Shown: one piece after another, positions 54,601-62,114 of the stretch | How positions within the stretch are numbered: position 1 is the first letter of the stretch | Layout of the letters: every line of letters begins with the position of its first letter | Origin: Phoronis australis | Taxonomy: Eukaryota > Phoronida > Phoronidae | Direction of reading: 5' to 3' | Length of the DNA stretch: 64,000 nucleotides | Assembly: GCA_002633005.1 (NCBI GenBank) | Contig: NMRA01000001.1 | Coordinates: 4,267,087-4,331,086 of the forward strand | The notes under the pieces: model-generated | Database searches by the model: none | What the model was told of the DNA's origin: nothing | What the model saw: the letters and a program-made list of their open reading frames with translations, nothing else | Made by a program: the position numbers and the translations under genes

Positions 54601-56279
54601 ACCTTGGCATAATGGTTAGTGATGCATCAGTCTGTACTGTCCAACAGAGGTCAGGCCTTGACGTGACAAGTAATTGTATACCGACAAGTAGTGACTCGTC
54701 AACCAATACTGTCCAACAGAGGTCAGACGTTAGTAACTTAACTGAGCATGTGACGACACAAGGTCACAAACAGAGGAAAGGAATGTCTCAGTTGGAGCGC
54801 TTGTTGAAAGCAGACACTGGTCATAGTGCCCAATGTTCTCCAAACACAGATCATAGTGCAGACTGTGTAACAAGGAGCAGTAGCAGTAGTAGTACTAGTG
54901 CGACCACTAGGGGGCAGCAGGAATCTCTGCTCCAAGGACTTTTAGCTGGTCAAGTCAAACCGGCTGAGGCACACTGTGTAGCGGTTAATGAGAACGCTCC
55001 GTCTTTTCAATTTAAGGATACATCCAGTGATGTCCCTGCAACAGTCCATATGATGGATGACTGTAGTCTCAGCAGTCAGGATCACAAGATTTCTAGTTTA
55101 GGTCTATCTTTGGATGATGTGAATATGTGTGTTGATATACCGGAGTACTCAGACTGGCGAGAACTGCTTGGTCCACTCAGCCCTCGCAGTCAGGTAAGAC
55201 AATATTCTAAGCAATCACTGACTGACTGCAGAATGCACTATGGCAGCCAATTATTGACTATATAGAATGCACATTGCTACCCAATCAATGACTGAGTATA
55301 GAATGCAAAATGCCAATTAATGACTAGTATAGAATGCACCATGCCAGCCAATCATTGACCGAGTATAAAGTGTACCAAGTTGGGAATTTAAAAAAAAATG
55401 AAGTTGGACACTAGTTGCATGTAAGTACATATATTTCAACTTCATGATAGTGTCGTTCCTTTGATACATTCAACAAAAGTTGTTAAACCTCATAGAAGGG
55501 TCATCGTAAACAGCTGCTCCCCAACTTGAGTTTATATCAAGAGCATCTAATGCAGGCACAGAACAATTCACCAACAAAACGTGTTTCCCTGAAAAACAAC
55601 TTGTTCAAGAACTTCTAATGCCTTTTTAAGCACACATATTTTGTTTCATGTGCTGAGAACTTAGCTCTCGAATATTCTTTTGGGTTAACCTAACTGTAGT
55701 CAGAATTTTCTTAGCAAAACATTGTTGTTGGGCCTTGTGATTGAAAGGCGCAACTCAGCCATGTTGTGCGAGTGCCTATGCGGTAGCTTAGTTGATGACC
55801 TGGCATGTGGAACCCACTTCCAGGTTGACCTCTGCACCCAAACGCACATCAGAAATTGCATCCACTCACCCAGTAGTCGGAGAACTTTACAGATATGTCA
55901 GCCCACAAGCAGACTCTCTCTCTCTCTCGCCTCCCTACACATAACCAAAAGTAAACAATACCACTTGAACTGCTCTTGCGCTTTGTCTCATGCGTTGGAG
56001 CCATCTTTTCTTGCTTGTGGCTGTGCGCATTAGGAATGTGATAGGACTCTTATGAGTGGAATAAATAGACTAGAATTGACATGGAGCTGTCCAGCATGAT
56101 TTTAGGAATCCTCACATCATTTATTATTATTATGTAATCATGTTATTGTTGATGATGTTATTCACTCATTTCTTGTTTCTCTAATCCAGGCTTTGGTTGA
56201 GGAAGCTGTGTTCATGATGGATGAAGTAGACAGACAGGAGTCACAGACTCGTGCTTACTGGAGTGAACCACCAACATAA
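27017..56279 (+). CDS. HIF/SIM-class bHLH-PAS transcription factor with LXXLL-rich C-terminus (13 coding exons, first exon uncertain)
   Basis: Exons 27017-27094, 38249-38463, 39310-39485, 47515-47641, 47864-47961, 48257-48426, 49688-49794, 50026-50170, 50708-50835, 51182-51445, 51805-52057, 54269-55193 and 56190-56279 join in frame to 924 codons and a TAA. Domains: bHLH about 31-80, PAS-A about 123-235, PAS-B about 270-371. PAS-A carries [10 protein letters not shown] (HIF: RSFFLRMKC). PAS-B carries [18 protein letters not shown] (HIF: FLSRHSLDMKFSYCDER) and [16 protein letters not shown] (close to SIM). The C-terminal half (372-924) is Ser/Thr/Asp-rich, with LXXLL at 662, 672, 762 and 808. 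Such proteins act in the nucleus as dimers with ARNT-type partners. I see no clear LxxLAP proline motif or C-terminal asparagine motif, so classical oxygen-dependent control is not supported. It could be a divergent HIF-alpha, or a separate class I bHLH-PAS paralogue. Confidence 0.88.
28604..28639. other. Assembly gap (36 N) between C-runs
   Basis: Poly-C on both sides; a homopolymer sequencing gap. Confidence 0.98.
31336..31761. mobile_element. MITE copy 1
   Basis: About 426 bp with imperfect inverted ends around GTTTAGAC / GTTTACTC and the inner motif GACACGG. It shares most of its length with copy 2 at 31,965-32,400, including TGACAACTTTTGCCACCCGT. No coding capacity. Confidence 0.65.
31965..32400. 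mobile_element. MITE copy 2
   Basis: A second, diverged copy in the same orientation, about 200 bp after the first, ending AAACGGGACTATA as copy 1 ends AAACGGGACTAT. Both are in the 11-kb bHLH-PAS intron. Confidence 0.65.
37317..38039. mobile_element. 723-bp foldback element with 9-bp target duplication (MULE/foldback type)
   Basis: Two near-identical inverted arms of about 310 bp (from ACAGGCGTCCTCAGCTTCTG on the left) face each other around a ~100-bp centre that is itself partly palindromic. GATCATAGC is found directly on both sides (37,308-37,316 and 38,040-38,048). Long TIRs with a 9-bp duplication fit non-autonomous MULE or foldback elements. It ends 200 bp before the bHLH exon. Confidence 0.75.
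38249..38463 (+). CDS. bHLH-PAS exon 3: bHLH domain
   Basis: Encodes the whole bHLH: basic region [20 protein letters not shown], then [20 protein letters not shown] and AISYLQMR. The helix matches the SYLRxR/LPxP pattern of HIF, SIM and AHR. The basic region has E-x-R-R instead of the A-R-x-R-R of HIF/SIM. Donor ACAGAG/GTGAGG, phase 1. Confidence 0.92.
39000..39245 (+). repeat. Pyrimidine-rich degenerate repeat before the PAS-A acceptor
   Basis: About 240 bp of TTTTCCTAGCTTTCCCCG-like units with few purines, ending 65 bp before the acceptor at 39,310. Part looks like an extended polypyrimidine tract and could affect splicing of the PAS-A exon. Confidence 0.65.
39310..39485 (+). CDS. bHLH-PAS exon 4: start of PAS-A
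   Basis: Acceptor tattttcag, donor GATCAG/GTGAGT. Encodes [20 protein letters not shown] and [13 protein letters not shown], the first half of PAS-A; compare HIF YLKALDGFVMVL...YISDNVNKYMGLTQ. The 8-kb intron after it holds the piggyBac and a large TIR element. Confidence 0.92.
40149..42600 (-). mobile_element. Full-length piggyBac transposon in the PAS-A intron
   Basis: TTAA stands at both ends (40,145-40,148 and 42,601-42,604), the target duplication of piggyBac. The termini are CCCTTATCCTGCT on the left and CCCTAATCCTGCT inverted on the right, 12 of 13 matching. Inside is one intact transposase gene on the - strand. All parts needed for an autonomous element are present, so the insertion is probably young. 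Confidence 0.9.
40551..42320 (-). CDS. piggyBac transposase, 589 aa, uninterrupted
   Basis: Cut-and-paste DDE transposase. Acidic N-terminus (1-40), DDE_Tnp_1_7-type core, then a C-terminal cysteine-rich domain. Catalytic Asp candidates are D247 ([12 protein letters not shown]), D326 (HVYMDNRF) and D436/D439 (MDVDIADQ). The Cys/His set is C539, C542, C556, C559, C564, C568, H573. The length is typical for piggyBac. No stop or frameshift. The start [10 protein letters not shown] is the first ATG, 280 bp inside the right TIR. It is not a domesticated gene, since both TIRs are kept. Confidence 0.93.
   Translation of the reverse strand: MAEARRNRMTVEQFYEEVFMDSDSENELELALESDGDCDGEANTTVTSNADSINSDLGAILNKLPIPESELGGAYDDAWLMPFTHNTGPLKHDGTHSELDIFCDIFTDELFIIMTNETNRYARQYIEQLGGVEVLRTYSRVKRWVEVDAVEMRAFVAILILMGIDRRANYEQYWTTDGFLEMSGFRNVMSRDRFLLILQFFHLVDNNEMLPRDHPQYDRIFKVRSLMNIVIPAWQGAFHPGREVSVDESIIPFKGRSYMVQCCQNKPHRWGLNTWVLADARTRYTWNWDLYAGKQGVQRPEHRVMYGVVTDICRPLYGLGHHVYMDNRFASPVLFDELARQGCGACGSFSVNHQGVPDAVKQAQRTIKKDDPATVVHHGEKMFVVWKDKRTVSVLSTVHDDSTFMKRVRARNAPENHREVIKPCAIELYTKYMDVDIADQHMWYFLTLHRAVKWWKKAYIALQEVSLDNALIIFREVNASHTTPQRFRLNVVKGLLANYSRNRAVLRPIRNVPSRLTERHFIEINPTKTSSGRQSFPDCAVCSNRKVKRHQTEYRCKQCRIAMCPHPCFKLFHTKLNFKTDCCKQLHQS
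43712..44092 (+). CDS. Unrecognised 126-codon ORF inside the TIR element
   Basis: From its second Met it begins [18 protein letters not shown], which looks like a signal peptide or membrane anchor. The rest is basic and rich in Tyr/Phe, with no family I recognise. It may be chance; no promoter or splice evidence. Confidence 0.15.
   Translation: MYSFVFDSKEMTIALLIIIVLFLPESDALLAARVNNFGKYYLRYPYISSGNQRSDVKIQCRIHEHSIKYVARPKYILVRIALFLDFKHAFLFSDMASQVYFWKKIRYANRAYILLDLYTEICGGSS
44764..44774. other. Assembly gap (11 N)
   Basis: Inside the TIR element, next to a G-run. Confidence 0.98.
45640..46125. repeat. Degenerate ~90-bp tandem repeat inside the TIR element
   Basis: About five diverged units built around TTGAGAAAGCGCATTTTTGA, then GGAACG, a GTCGAC/GTCAAC part and GCAAGCCC. 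A sub-terminal array of this kind often holds transposase-binding sites. Confidence 0.55.
46375..47274. other. Intron stretch right of the TIR element
   Basis: Begins with AAGAATTTGTTTACAT (46,385 on), a 16-bp word also found left of the element at 42,731. AT-rich; no gene recognised. Confidence 0.45.
47275..47480. repeat. ~65-bp tandem repeat before PAS-A exon 5
   Basis: Three to four diverged units of TTGACRTATGCAYCRYGGGC and GTAGATTGATGGAAAT. Ends about 35 bp before the exon 47,515. Confidence 0.65.
47515..47641 (+). CDS. bHLH-PAS exon 5: PAS-A, second part
   Basis: Acceptor gccttacag, donor ACTCATG/GTACGT (phase 1). Encodes [20 protein letters not shown], which follows GLDQ exactly as ELTGHSVFDFTHPCDHEEM follows GLTQ in HIF. 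Confidence 0.9.
47864..47961 (+). CDS. bHLH-PAS exon 6: PAS-A, RMKC strand
   Basis: Encodes [18 protein letters not shown], the RSFFLRMKC strand of HIF/SIM PAS-A. It is in a frame hidden behind a longer spurious ORF. Acceptor tgtttcag; the donor TATATG/GTAATG is phase 0. Confidence 0.87.
48257..48426 (+). CDS. bHLH-PAS exon 7: PAS linker and start of PAS-B
   Basis: Begins [14 protein letters not shown] after gtcttag (HIF: VLHCTGHIHVYDT), then LVCICRPL (HIF: CLVLICEPI) and [17 protein letters not shown]. Donor CAAAG/GTATGT, phase 2. Confidence 0.92.
48427..49687. other. bHLH-PAS intron, nothing recognised
   Basis: AT-rich; no exon, repeat array or element that I can support. Confidence 0.4.
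49688..49794 (+). CDS. bHLH-PAS exon 8: PAS-B middle
   Basis: Encodes [20 protein letters not shown] and [12 protein letters not shown] (HIF: [20 protein letters not shown]). Acceptor gtttcag, donor GACC/GTAAGT, phase 1. Confidence 0.92.
50026..50170 (+). CDS. bHLH-PAS exon 9: end of PAS-B / PAC
   Basis: Encodes [38 protein letters not shown] and [14 protein letters not shown] is the SIM form, while VVCMNYIV resembles HIF IVCVNYVV. Donor GTCAG/GTGGGT, phase 2; a CA/CG tract starts 40 nt later. Confidence 0.92.
50210..50352. repeat. CA/CG alternating tract (possible Z-DNA)
   Basis: About 140 bp of almost pure purine-pyrimidine alternation (ACACACGCGCGCAC...), 40 nt after the donor of the PAS-B exon. 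ORFs across it on both strands are artefacts. Confidence 0.9.
50708..50835 (+). CDS. bHLH-PAS exon 10
   Basis: Acceptor gtttccag. Encodes [20 protein letters not shown] and a Lys/Ser-rich stretch: a charged linker after PAS-B with a possible nuclear localisation signal (KKAKNSR). Donor TTGTGG/GTGAGT, phase 1. Confidence 0.82.
50836..51175 (+). repeat. ~68-bp minisatellite filling a whole intron
   Basis: Five units from the splice donor almost to the acceptor, each with GTTTGTAAGTGAGTTA (donor-like GTGAGTTA), then GACC..TGTCTTGATACC and CTTGATATGTGAAGTTGACC. The first unit includes the exon end (TAGTGC...TTGTGG). Confidence 0.85.
51182..51445 (+). CDS. bHLH-PAS exon 11 (Ser-rich)
   Basis: Acceptor tttatttcag. 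Encodes [20 protein letters not shown] and further Ser-rich sequence with [10 protein letters not shown]. Probably a disordered activation or regulatory region. Donor GACAG/GTACAT, phase 1; the exon end is the first unit of a 48-50-bp repeat. Confidence 0.8.
51436..51550 (+). repeat. 48-50-bp tandem repeat covering a splice donor
   Basis: The exon end TCTGACAG plus GTACATATATGGAGTGAGTG is repeated as TGTGACAG plus GTGTACATAGAGTGAGTG (GT at 51,494), and a weak third copy has GT at 51,544. CATATA and GA microsatellites follow to 51,660. Confidence 0.8.
51805..52057 (+). CDS. bHLH-PAS exon 12
   Basis: Acceptor tcgtttag, donor AAAGG/GTATGA (phase 2). Encodes [39 protein letters not shown] and a Thr/Ser-rich tail. 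The WPMLTELI helix is amphipathic; no known domain. Confidence 0.78.
52380..52925. repeat. ~17-bp minisatellite GGGTCATGTTATACAC
   Basis: About 30 imperfect units of GGGTCATGTTATACA. Frames across it read as LYTGHVIHRSCYTRV-like repeats and have no start or context; not coding. Confidence 0.85.
53130..54120. repeat. Interspersed repeat with TCAAGGTCA words
   Basis: Contains TTTGCCGAAGGTGAAGGGGA and paired GACCTTGACCT/TTTTCAAGGTCA words, a style common in marine invertebrate repeats. TCAAGGTCA occurs at 53,351 and 53,504. Confidence 0.4.
54269..55193 (+). CDS. bHLH-PAS exon 13: LXXLL-rich region
   Basis: Acceptor ttgtttcag, donor AGTCAG/GTAAGA. 308 codons with four LXXLL motifs: LADLL (54,492), LDELL (54,522), LERLL (54,792) and LQGLL (54,930). 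They lie in acidic or Ser-rich context, e.g. [23 protein letters not shown] is the nuclear-receptor box of p160 coactivators. Near the end, [17 protein letters not shown] has an LLGP that only loosely resembles LxxLAP. Confidence 0.88.
55194..55385. repeat. ~43-bp minisatellite at the start of the last intron
   Basis: Four to five units of AGCCAATCATTGACTGAGTA plus TAGAATGCACATTGC, starting about 10 nt after the donor at 55,194. Confidence 0.75.
56190..56279 (+). CDS. bHLH-PAS exon 14: C-terminus
   Basis: Acceptor tctaatccag. Encodes [20 protein letters not shown], then RAYWSEPPT and TAA at 56,277. An acidic amphipathic helix; it does not resemble the HIF C-terminal activation domain. Confidence 0.8.
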   Translation, partial: ALVEEAVFMMDEVDRQESQTRAYWSEPPT

Positions 56280-57478
56280 CATGACTCACAGGAGCCGCGT
56301 CAGGGGTACTTGGCACTTGACATCGAGTGGCACTTACTGGAGTGAACCAACATCATAACATTTGAATCACTTGATTTCAGACTCTTGAAAAGTTCTGTGA
56401 GATGGTATTCGGTGCATTTCTTTCAAAGACACTTAGGGAACTAACCAGCTGGACTGATAGTTTTGCTGAACCTAGACTCCAGCTCAGCTGACCATTGTGT
56501 ATACATGGTGACCTAAGCCACTGTGTAAGATGGATGGCTGGTGTCAACGTTCAGCCTTAACAATATTACCATAACCACTTGTGCTGGAAGTGGGGCTGTC
56601 AATTGAGTATCTTGGTTGTATATCCTTCTTCCGTGTCCAATACCCAAAACTTCACTTCCCCTCGTTTCAAGTATTTTCTTTCCTAGCTCAAAGAATTCAC
56701 TGTGTGTTGTCGGTGGGATTTTGAAGCTGCTATAATCATCTTGTTAATGAAAAAACATACTTTACGATTTAAACTATTGTCCGTAATGAAATTTGTCTCA
56801 AGTTGCTCCTTTGCCTGACACAAGCTGACTTATTATGGCAGAGCTGGGTCTTGAGCAAAAACTCTGAAATCATATCTCACCTGAGCAATTTGTGACCAGT
56901 TATTATAGTGGAATGTTATGGTGTAAATCAAACCTTGGTTTTCTTTAAAGGATACTAAACCCTGTTTTGATGATTTTTACCAATCACTTTTCTGTCCCCA
57001 GCTAATGCATCAATTGCCTTTCAAGTGTTATAAAAGTATGATTTAAATGAAACTACATACTCACTGTGTCGTCATGGTACTGGATAGGCAGACTTTCCCT
57101 TGGGTTGTTGGTTGCCGGTTGTCATTTGATTCTCCTGAAGGGTGTGTCACGCTTGTGTTTTTGGCAGACTTTGTATGGAATTTTTAAAATTAACTCCAAA
57201 CTTTTACAGTGTGACAAAGTTACAGAGCACTACTTTGTTTTTGACAGCTGTGTGCGAGACTCTTTTTAATATTAAAATATGTTACCTTTTTTAATTAAAA
57301 TGGGCCAGAACGGGGTTTGGTATCCTTTTAATGAAACACAGCTTTTATAGCAGCCTTCTTGGTAACGTTTTTAAAGGGCTTGGAAGCAGCCAGTTTTAAT
57401 GTCAAACATTATTTTCTGGATTTGGATTTCCAATAGATTATTGCTCTTTTATCCTTTGCTTGAGTTGAAATTGTTCTC

Positions 57479-57484
57479 AATAAA
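57479..57484 (+). promoter_or_regulatory. Candidate poly(A) signal of the bHLH-PAS gene
   Basis: AATAAAGTGTCTGG about 1.2 kb after the stop codon. The stretch 56,280-57,500 has no ORF of note and would be the 3' UTR. Confidence 0.45.
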
Positions 57485-57499
57485 GTGTCTGGATAATTA

Positions 57500-60400
57500 T
57501 GCATACTGCTTTTCCTCTGGTGGTAAAACGTCTCATCTGGCTAGGTCCCAGTTGATAACACGTCTTCCTAATCTCTGGTCCTTATAATGTTTTGTCCTAG
57601 GCACAACATGCACTTCTCACCACCCAGCTGCCCACTAAGTTCTCCATTTCGCCCTACCAACTCCAAACCTGGCATCGATTACTAGTACTCGGCTGGGGTT
57701 CCCAGATCTCACTAAGCGTATTCAGTGAATACGGGGCTGATTTCGAACAGGGTCCAGATTGACTGTTGCAATCCAAATTAATTTGAAAAAATTAAGAATA
57801 GCTGAAAATAATAGAGACATCAGGGCCCGGTCTCTAATCTTTGTACTCGAAACAAACTCGAAATTATTTTTGGCAATTTCTCTGCTCCTTTTGTGCGAAC
57901 TTAAGATAATTGGTTATCAGACTGTGCTCGAATACATTATAGTTTATGCATAGGAGTTTCTGGTTCAAGTTTGCCCTTGAAGGCCCTTATATTCGTGCTA
58001 CAAACTCGAGTAAAAACTCGAAATTTCGAGTTGAAACTCGAACTTATTGCTTTAATAAAGAGTTTACAAACTGTGAACTAAGGGCAATAAATTATCTACG
58101 TAAGTTATTGTGTACTCGAGCATAGAATAATAGACACTTATCTTGAGTTCGCCCAAAAGTAGAGTGTAGAAAATGCCAAACCTAATTTCGAGTTCCATTT
58201 CGAGTAAAAAGATTGGAGACAGTGCCCAGGGCTTTCTTGTTTTTTATTTTAAATATCCCTACTTCTTAAGGGTCCAACTCAGAGCTGGCTCTAATAATGA
58301 AATCAATTGCCTGTTTTTGTGTTTTTGTGAAATTGCACAACCTTTTATGTAAAAGGGGCATTTCCAGTGAGAAAAGTACTTTATAATTAACAGCTCAGGA
58401 GGAGCTGAACGCCTCACCGTTGAGCCACATCCCACGTATCAAACAGCGGAGTGTTAAGGCCTATTCAAATGGTAAAGACAGGGGCCTTGATTTCAGCTAA
58501 TATCTGTTAGACAACGGCGAGGATTAGCGACTTATAATAAAATCACAAAAACAACAGATTTTCTGTTTTATAGTTTTGTTCAGAAGTTCACGACGGCGTT
58601 CTCCCGTTCAGTGACGTAGAGGCCGGTTGTGAGCGTGTGATAACATCTAGCTTCTTTGTTAACTGCCAAGCACAAGTTTTGTCTGGCAGGCTTATTACAG
58701 ACCACGTGTGAACACAGTCAAACCCACATTCGGAAAGGATAGATTGTCTAACTTCGGTTGTGGTTGGGCGATTTTGTCGATTCAAAATCTAAACATGATC
58801 AGCATTTCACTAAGAATTCAGAAATGCTATTGGTTTATATTCAAATATGTTATAACTTCACTTTTATTTTTAACAGCACAGCCCAATCAGGCTATATATA
58901 GATGCGATCTTATTGGATATTAGAGCAAATATCGAACAAAAGAGAGCTGGCCCTCGAACCATAAATGCCAGAATGGAGTTAATCAGTCGTGTAAGATATT
59001 GGCTACAGGGGTCATCATCCCAACTTGTTGTTGGGCTATAGAATCAAACAAGTTTGGAGCAACGGGAAAACGCCGTTTTAAGTTATATTAATATAATTTT
59101 TGGAAAAATCGTAAGTTTATACCATCCAACAACAACCCCAAAATTAGTTTTTTAGCTGTTAAAACGATAACGCCTCTTTAAGGAGAGTCAACTTTTGATG
59201 GAATTAGCTATCACTCTTCTCCATTTTTAGCCTTTCGTAATAAAGGCGCCTCCTTTCAGGCGGAGTTCTCTTTTAAAAGGGGCAGCCTCACGGCTGGTGC
59301 TAGGCGCTAGTCTCTTATGAGTCCAGCACTGTCAACTACATACAAGGGGATCGAAGTACGTAAAATTTCAAATTGGTTAAGAAAACATAGAACATGTCCA
59401 TGTGAAACACAGTAGCGTCAAAACATGCAGTCCAACAAATCAAAAGTGTGAATTTGTATAGAAGGAAAAACAATAAAAAGCATGAACGTATGGAGAACTT
59501 GAAGACTGCCATTTGTAAATGACACAAAGCCAATATTTCGATAAAAATGTACTTTTTCCTAAAGAGTGTTTCTATTGAAGATCGTTATGAGGAAACCATT
59601 ATTGAAGAAGGGGTTGTTGTTCGTAGGAAATTCGGACATGTCAATCAATCTGTAGGGGGTGTCGATTTTTCATGACCGCGCGGCGCACCGTGTACATATC
59701 TAACGGATTAAATTGCTCGAAATACATGTGGCAGTTGTGAAACCCGAGGAAGATTTCTGTGATTTTTGGAGTGCACTTTAACTCATAAATCGTTAGGAGA
59801 GGGCGACAAAGCCCCCGCAGGATGACCCTTCTTTCATGTACTCGGTTGCCCGTCAAGCACATGTAGGCCTACCTGCGCGCATACCTTCGGGAATTGCCTA
59901 CAAATTTCATACAATGAATTTAAATTCTAGTAATCTGCAAGTGCTCATAGGTTTCGGGTTTACAAATTTAGGTAGGCCTATCTGTAAAAATCGTCTGTTC
60001 ATGGACGCCAAGCTTGCAAGAAATTGAGGATGCTTCATTGAACTTAGACTGAGCTGAACTTTTGGACTGCCACTAACCCTCACCCAACCTCATCTTTGTC
60101 ATTGGGCATTTTTAAGATAGTACTTTTTAAAATTGGGCTAGAGGGTTGCCTCCAAAGCTTAATTGCTGTACGAGGACAAAGTCGCCACTCGATAGCTCAG
60201 CGAGACCCCTACAAGGGCTGGGGTCCTTAAATGTGAAAGGATGTGTAATTTCAAATCAGGAAATAAGCACCAACTGGTGCTACCACTTTCAAGAAATAAC
60301 GAGTGAAAGCTCGGCAGATATGACTCTCGGCTCGCATCAGAATGGTTCCCTGACGTAACCAGGGCTTGGAATTTTCCTCTTTTAAGAGGATTTCCTCTTT
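57500..60400. other. Intergenic, no gene recognised
   Basis: Several copies of AACTCGAAATTT or its inverse around 57,850-58,210, with a perfect 18-bp palindrome AACTCGAAATTTCGAGTT at 58,015-58,032. Short ORFs here have no recognisable product. Confidence 0.4.
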
Positions 60401-60405
60401 TTTGG

Positions 60406-61001
60406 TTTCGATTTCCTCTTATTTGATTTCCAGTTTCCTGTTTTTCGTCTTTTTATCATTATTTTGACTTTGTTCATGCAAAAACTTTATTTCAGTTGAA
60501 TTTTACAACACAAAAATATTTACATCACATAAGCCTATGTATTTGTGGAATAATACATCACCTGGAAAATTTTCCTCATTTTTGTCATTGCCACTCCAAG
60601 CCTTGCATAACATTGTATTAATGTCGTGATGGACCCGCCGTCAGGAGTTTGAAGGCGGACAGTCAGAAAACCACAAGTCCGACCGTTCGATTACTCTTTA
60701 TGGTACCTCTCTGACAGCGTTACGAGTTACCTAGAGAAGCATTTATCACCCTTTTAAGTTTGTGGACGCAAACAGAGCCGACATTTGAATTCCTCATAAA
60801 CATTTGAGTGTAGAGCTTCTTTCTTTTTAAAAATTGACCAATTTCTTGCCACAGGATAGCTTTCGGATCAGCAAATTTGGTTGTCTATCCAATAGTCAAA
60901 CTGATCAGACGTAATTACCATGTTTTATTACCCACATGTTTTATTACCCACACCTCAGATGTGGAGACCGGACAAACTCAGGCATACCGGTATTCAGATC
61001 A
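60406..61001 (+). repeat. 0.6-kb duplication, copy A
   Basis: Nearly identical to 61,506-62,114 in the same orientation, from TTTCGATTTCCT to CCGGTATTCAGATCA. Differences are few substitutions and two small indels. No gene content. Confidence 0.9.
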
Positions 61002-61026
61002 GTGATAATCACGGGTGAGAAACAAC

Positions 61027-61143
61027 ATGACCGCCGGTCCTCTAAACAGGACCTCCGGGGATCAAATGGGACCGCCGCACCAGAAAATGGGACTGACGCA
61101 CCCAAAAACATGACCGCCCCACCACAAAACAGGACCGCCGGGG
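61027..61143. repeat. 24-bp minisatellite between the duplication copies
   Basis: Four to five units of AAAATGGGACCGCCGCACCA type, period 24 bp, which keeps an 8-residue frame (NGTAAPEN..). Too short to be called coding. Confidence 0.65.
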
Positions 61144-61505
61144 ACTGAGTAGTTAAGGCCTTTGTGTGATACTGCGGGTTATGACGTAACCGGTCAGATA
61201 GCTGTGTAAAGACTATCGCCAAAATAAAGCTTGACAGCCTTGCGTTATTGAGCTCCGTTACATCCCCGACATTGCCCACAGCCCGGGTAGTTCTGCTCGT
61301 CACCTCGTCGTGGAACTTACATCAACATGTAGTAGAGCGCGCGACCGATGCAGGCGCATGCAAAATCTAGGCGTCAACCAACACTCACCTTGCAGTTTGC
61401 AACCGCTTGAGTGAAAAACAATCTAATGAACTGTTGTAATAATAAGTGACATGTGCACGCGCCATTTCCTCAGAAAAATTTTGAGACATCTTTCGAAAGA
61501 TGATN

Positions 61506-62114
61506 TTTCGATTTCCTGTTATCTGATTTCCAGTTTCCTGTTTTTCGTCTTTTTATCATTATTTTGACTTTGTTCATGCAAAAACTTTATTTCAGTTGAA
61601 TTTTACAACACAAAAATATTTACATCACATAAGCCTATGTATTTGTGGAACAATACATCACCTGGAAAATTTTCCTCATTTTTGTCATTGGTCACTCCAA
61701 GCCTTGCATAACATTGTATTAATGTCGTGATGGACCGTCAGGAGTTTGAAGGCGGACAGTCAGAAAACCACAAGTCCGACCGTTCGATTACTCTTCATGG
61801 TACCTCTCTGACAGCGTTACGAGTTACCTAGAGAAGTTAGATCTTTTGATTGCATTTATCACCCTTTTAAGCTTGTGGACGCAAACAGAGCCGACATTTG
61901 AATTCCTCATAAACATTTGAGTGTAGAGCTTTTTTCTTTTTAAAAATTGACCAATTTCTTGCCGCAGGATAGCTTTCGGATCAGCAAATTTGGTTGTCTA
62001 TCCAATAGTCCCACTGATCAGACGTAATTACCATGTTTTGTTACCCACATGTTTTATTACCCACACCTCAGATGTGGAGACCGGACAAACTCAGGCATAC
62101 CGGTATTCAGATCA
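61506..62114 (+). repeat. 0.6-kb duplication, copy B, starting right after an N
   Basis: Starts at the base after the single N at 61,505. Has an extra 15 bp near 61,840 compared with copy A. May be a real tandem duplication or an assembly join of two haplotypes. Confidence 0.9.

Noticed and set aside
27017-56279. Naming the bHLH-PAS gene as NCOA/SRC because of LXXLL motifs, or as HIF1A outright
   Set aside because: Its bHLH and PAS-B are HIF/SIM-like and not p160-like, yet the HIF hydroxylation motifs are missing; so only the class is given.
58390-58440. A tRNA-like A box (TGGCTCAACGG on the - strand), possible SINE
   Set aside because: No B box or cloverleaf follows; too little to call a SINE or tRNA. 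No tRNA, rRNA or other RNA gene was found in the window.
60936-61148. 70-codon ORF with NGT/NMT/NRT sequons in an 8-residue period
   Set aside because: Produced by a 24-bp minisatellite; no homologue recognised and it overlaps the end of a duplicated non-coding segment.
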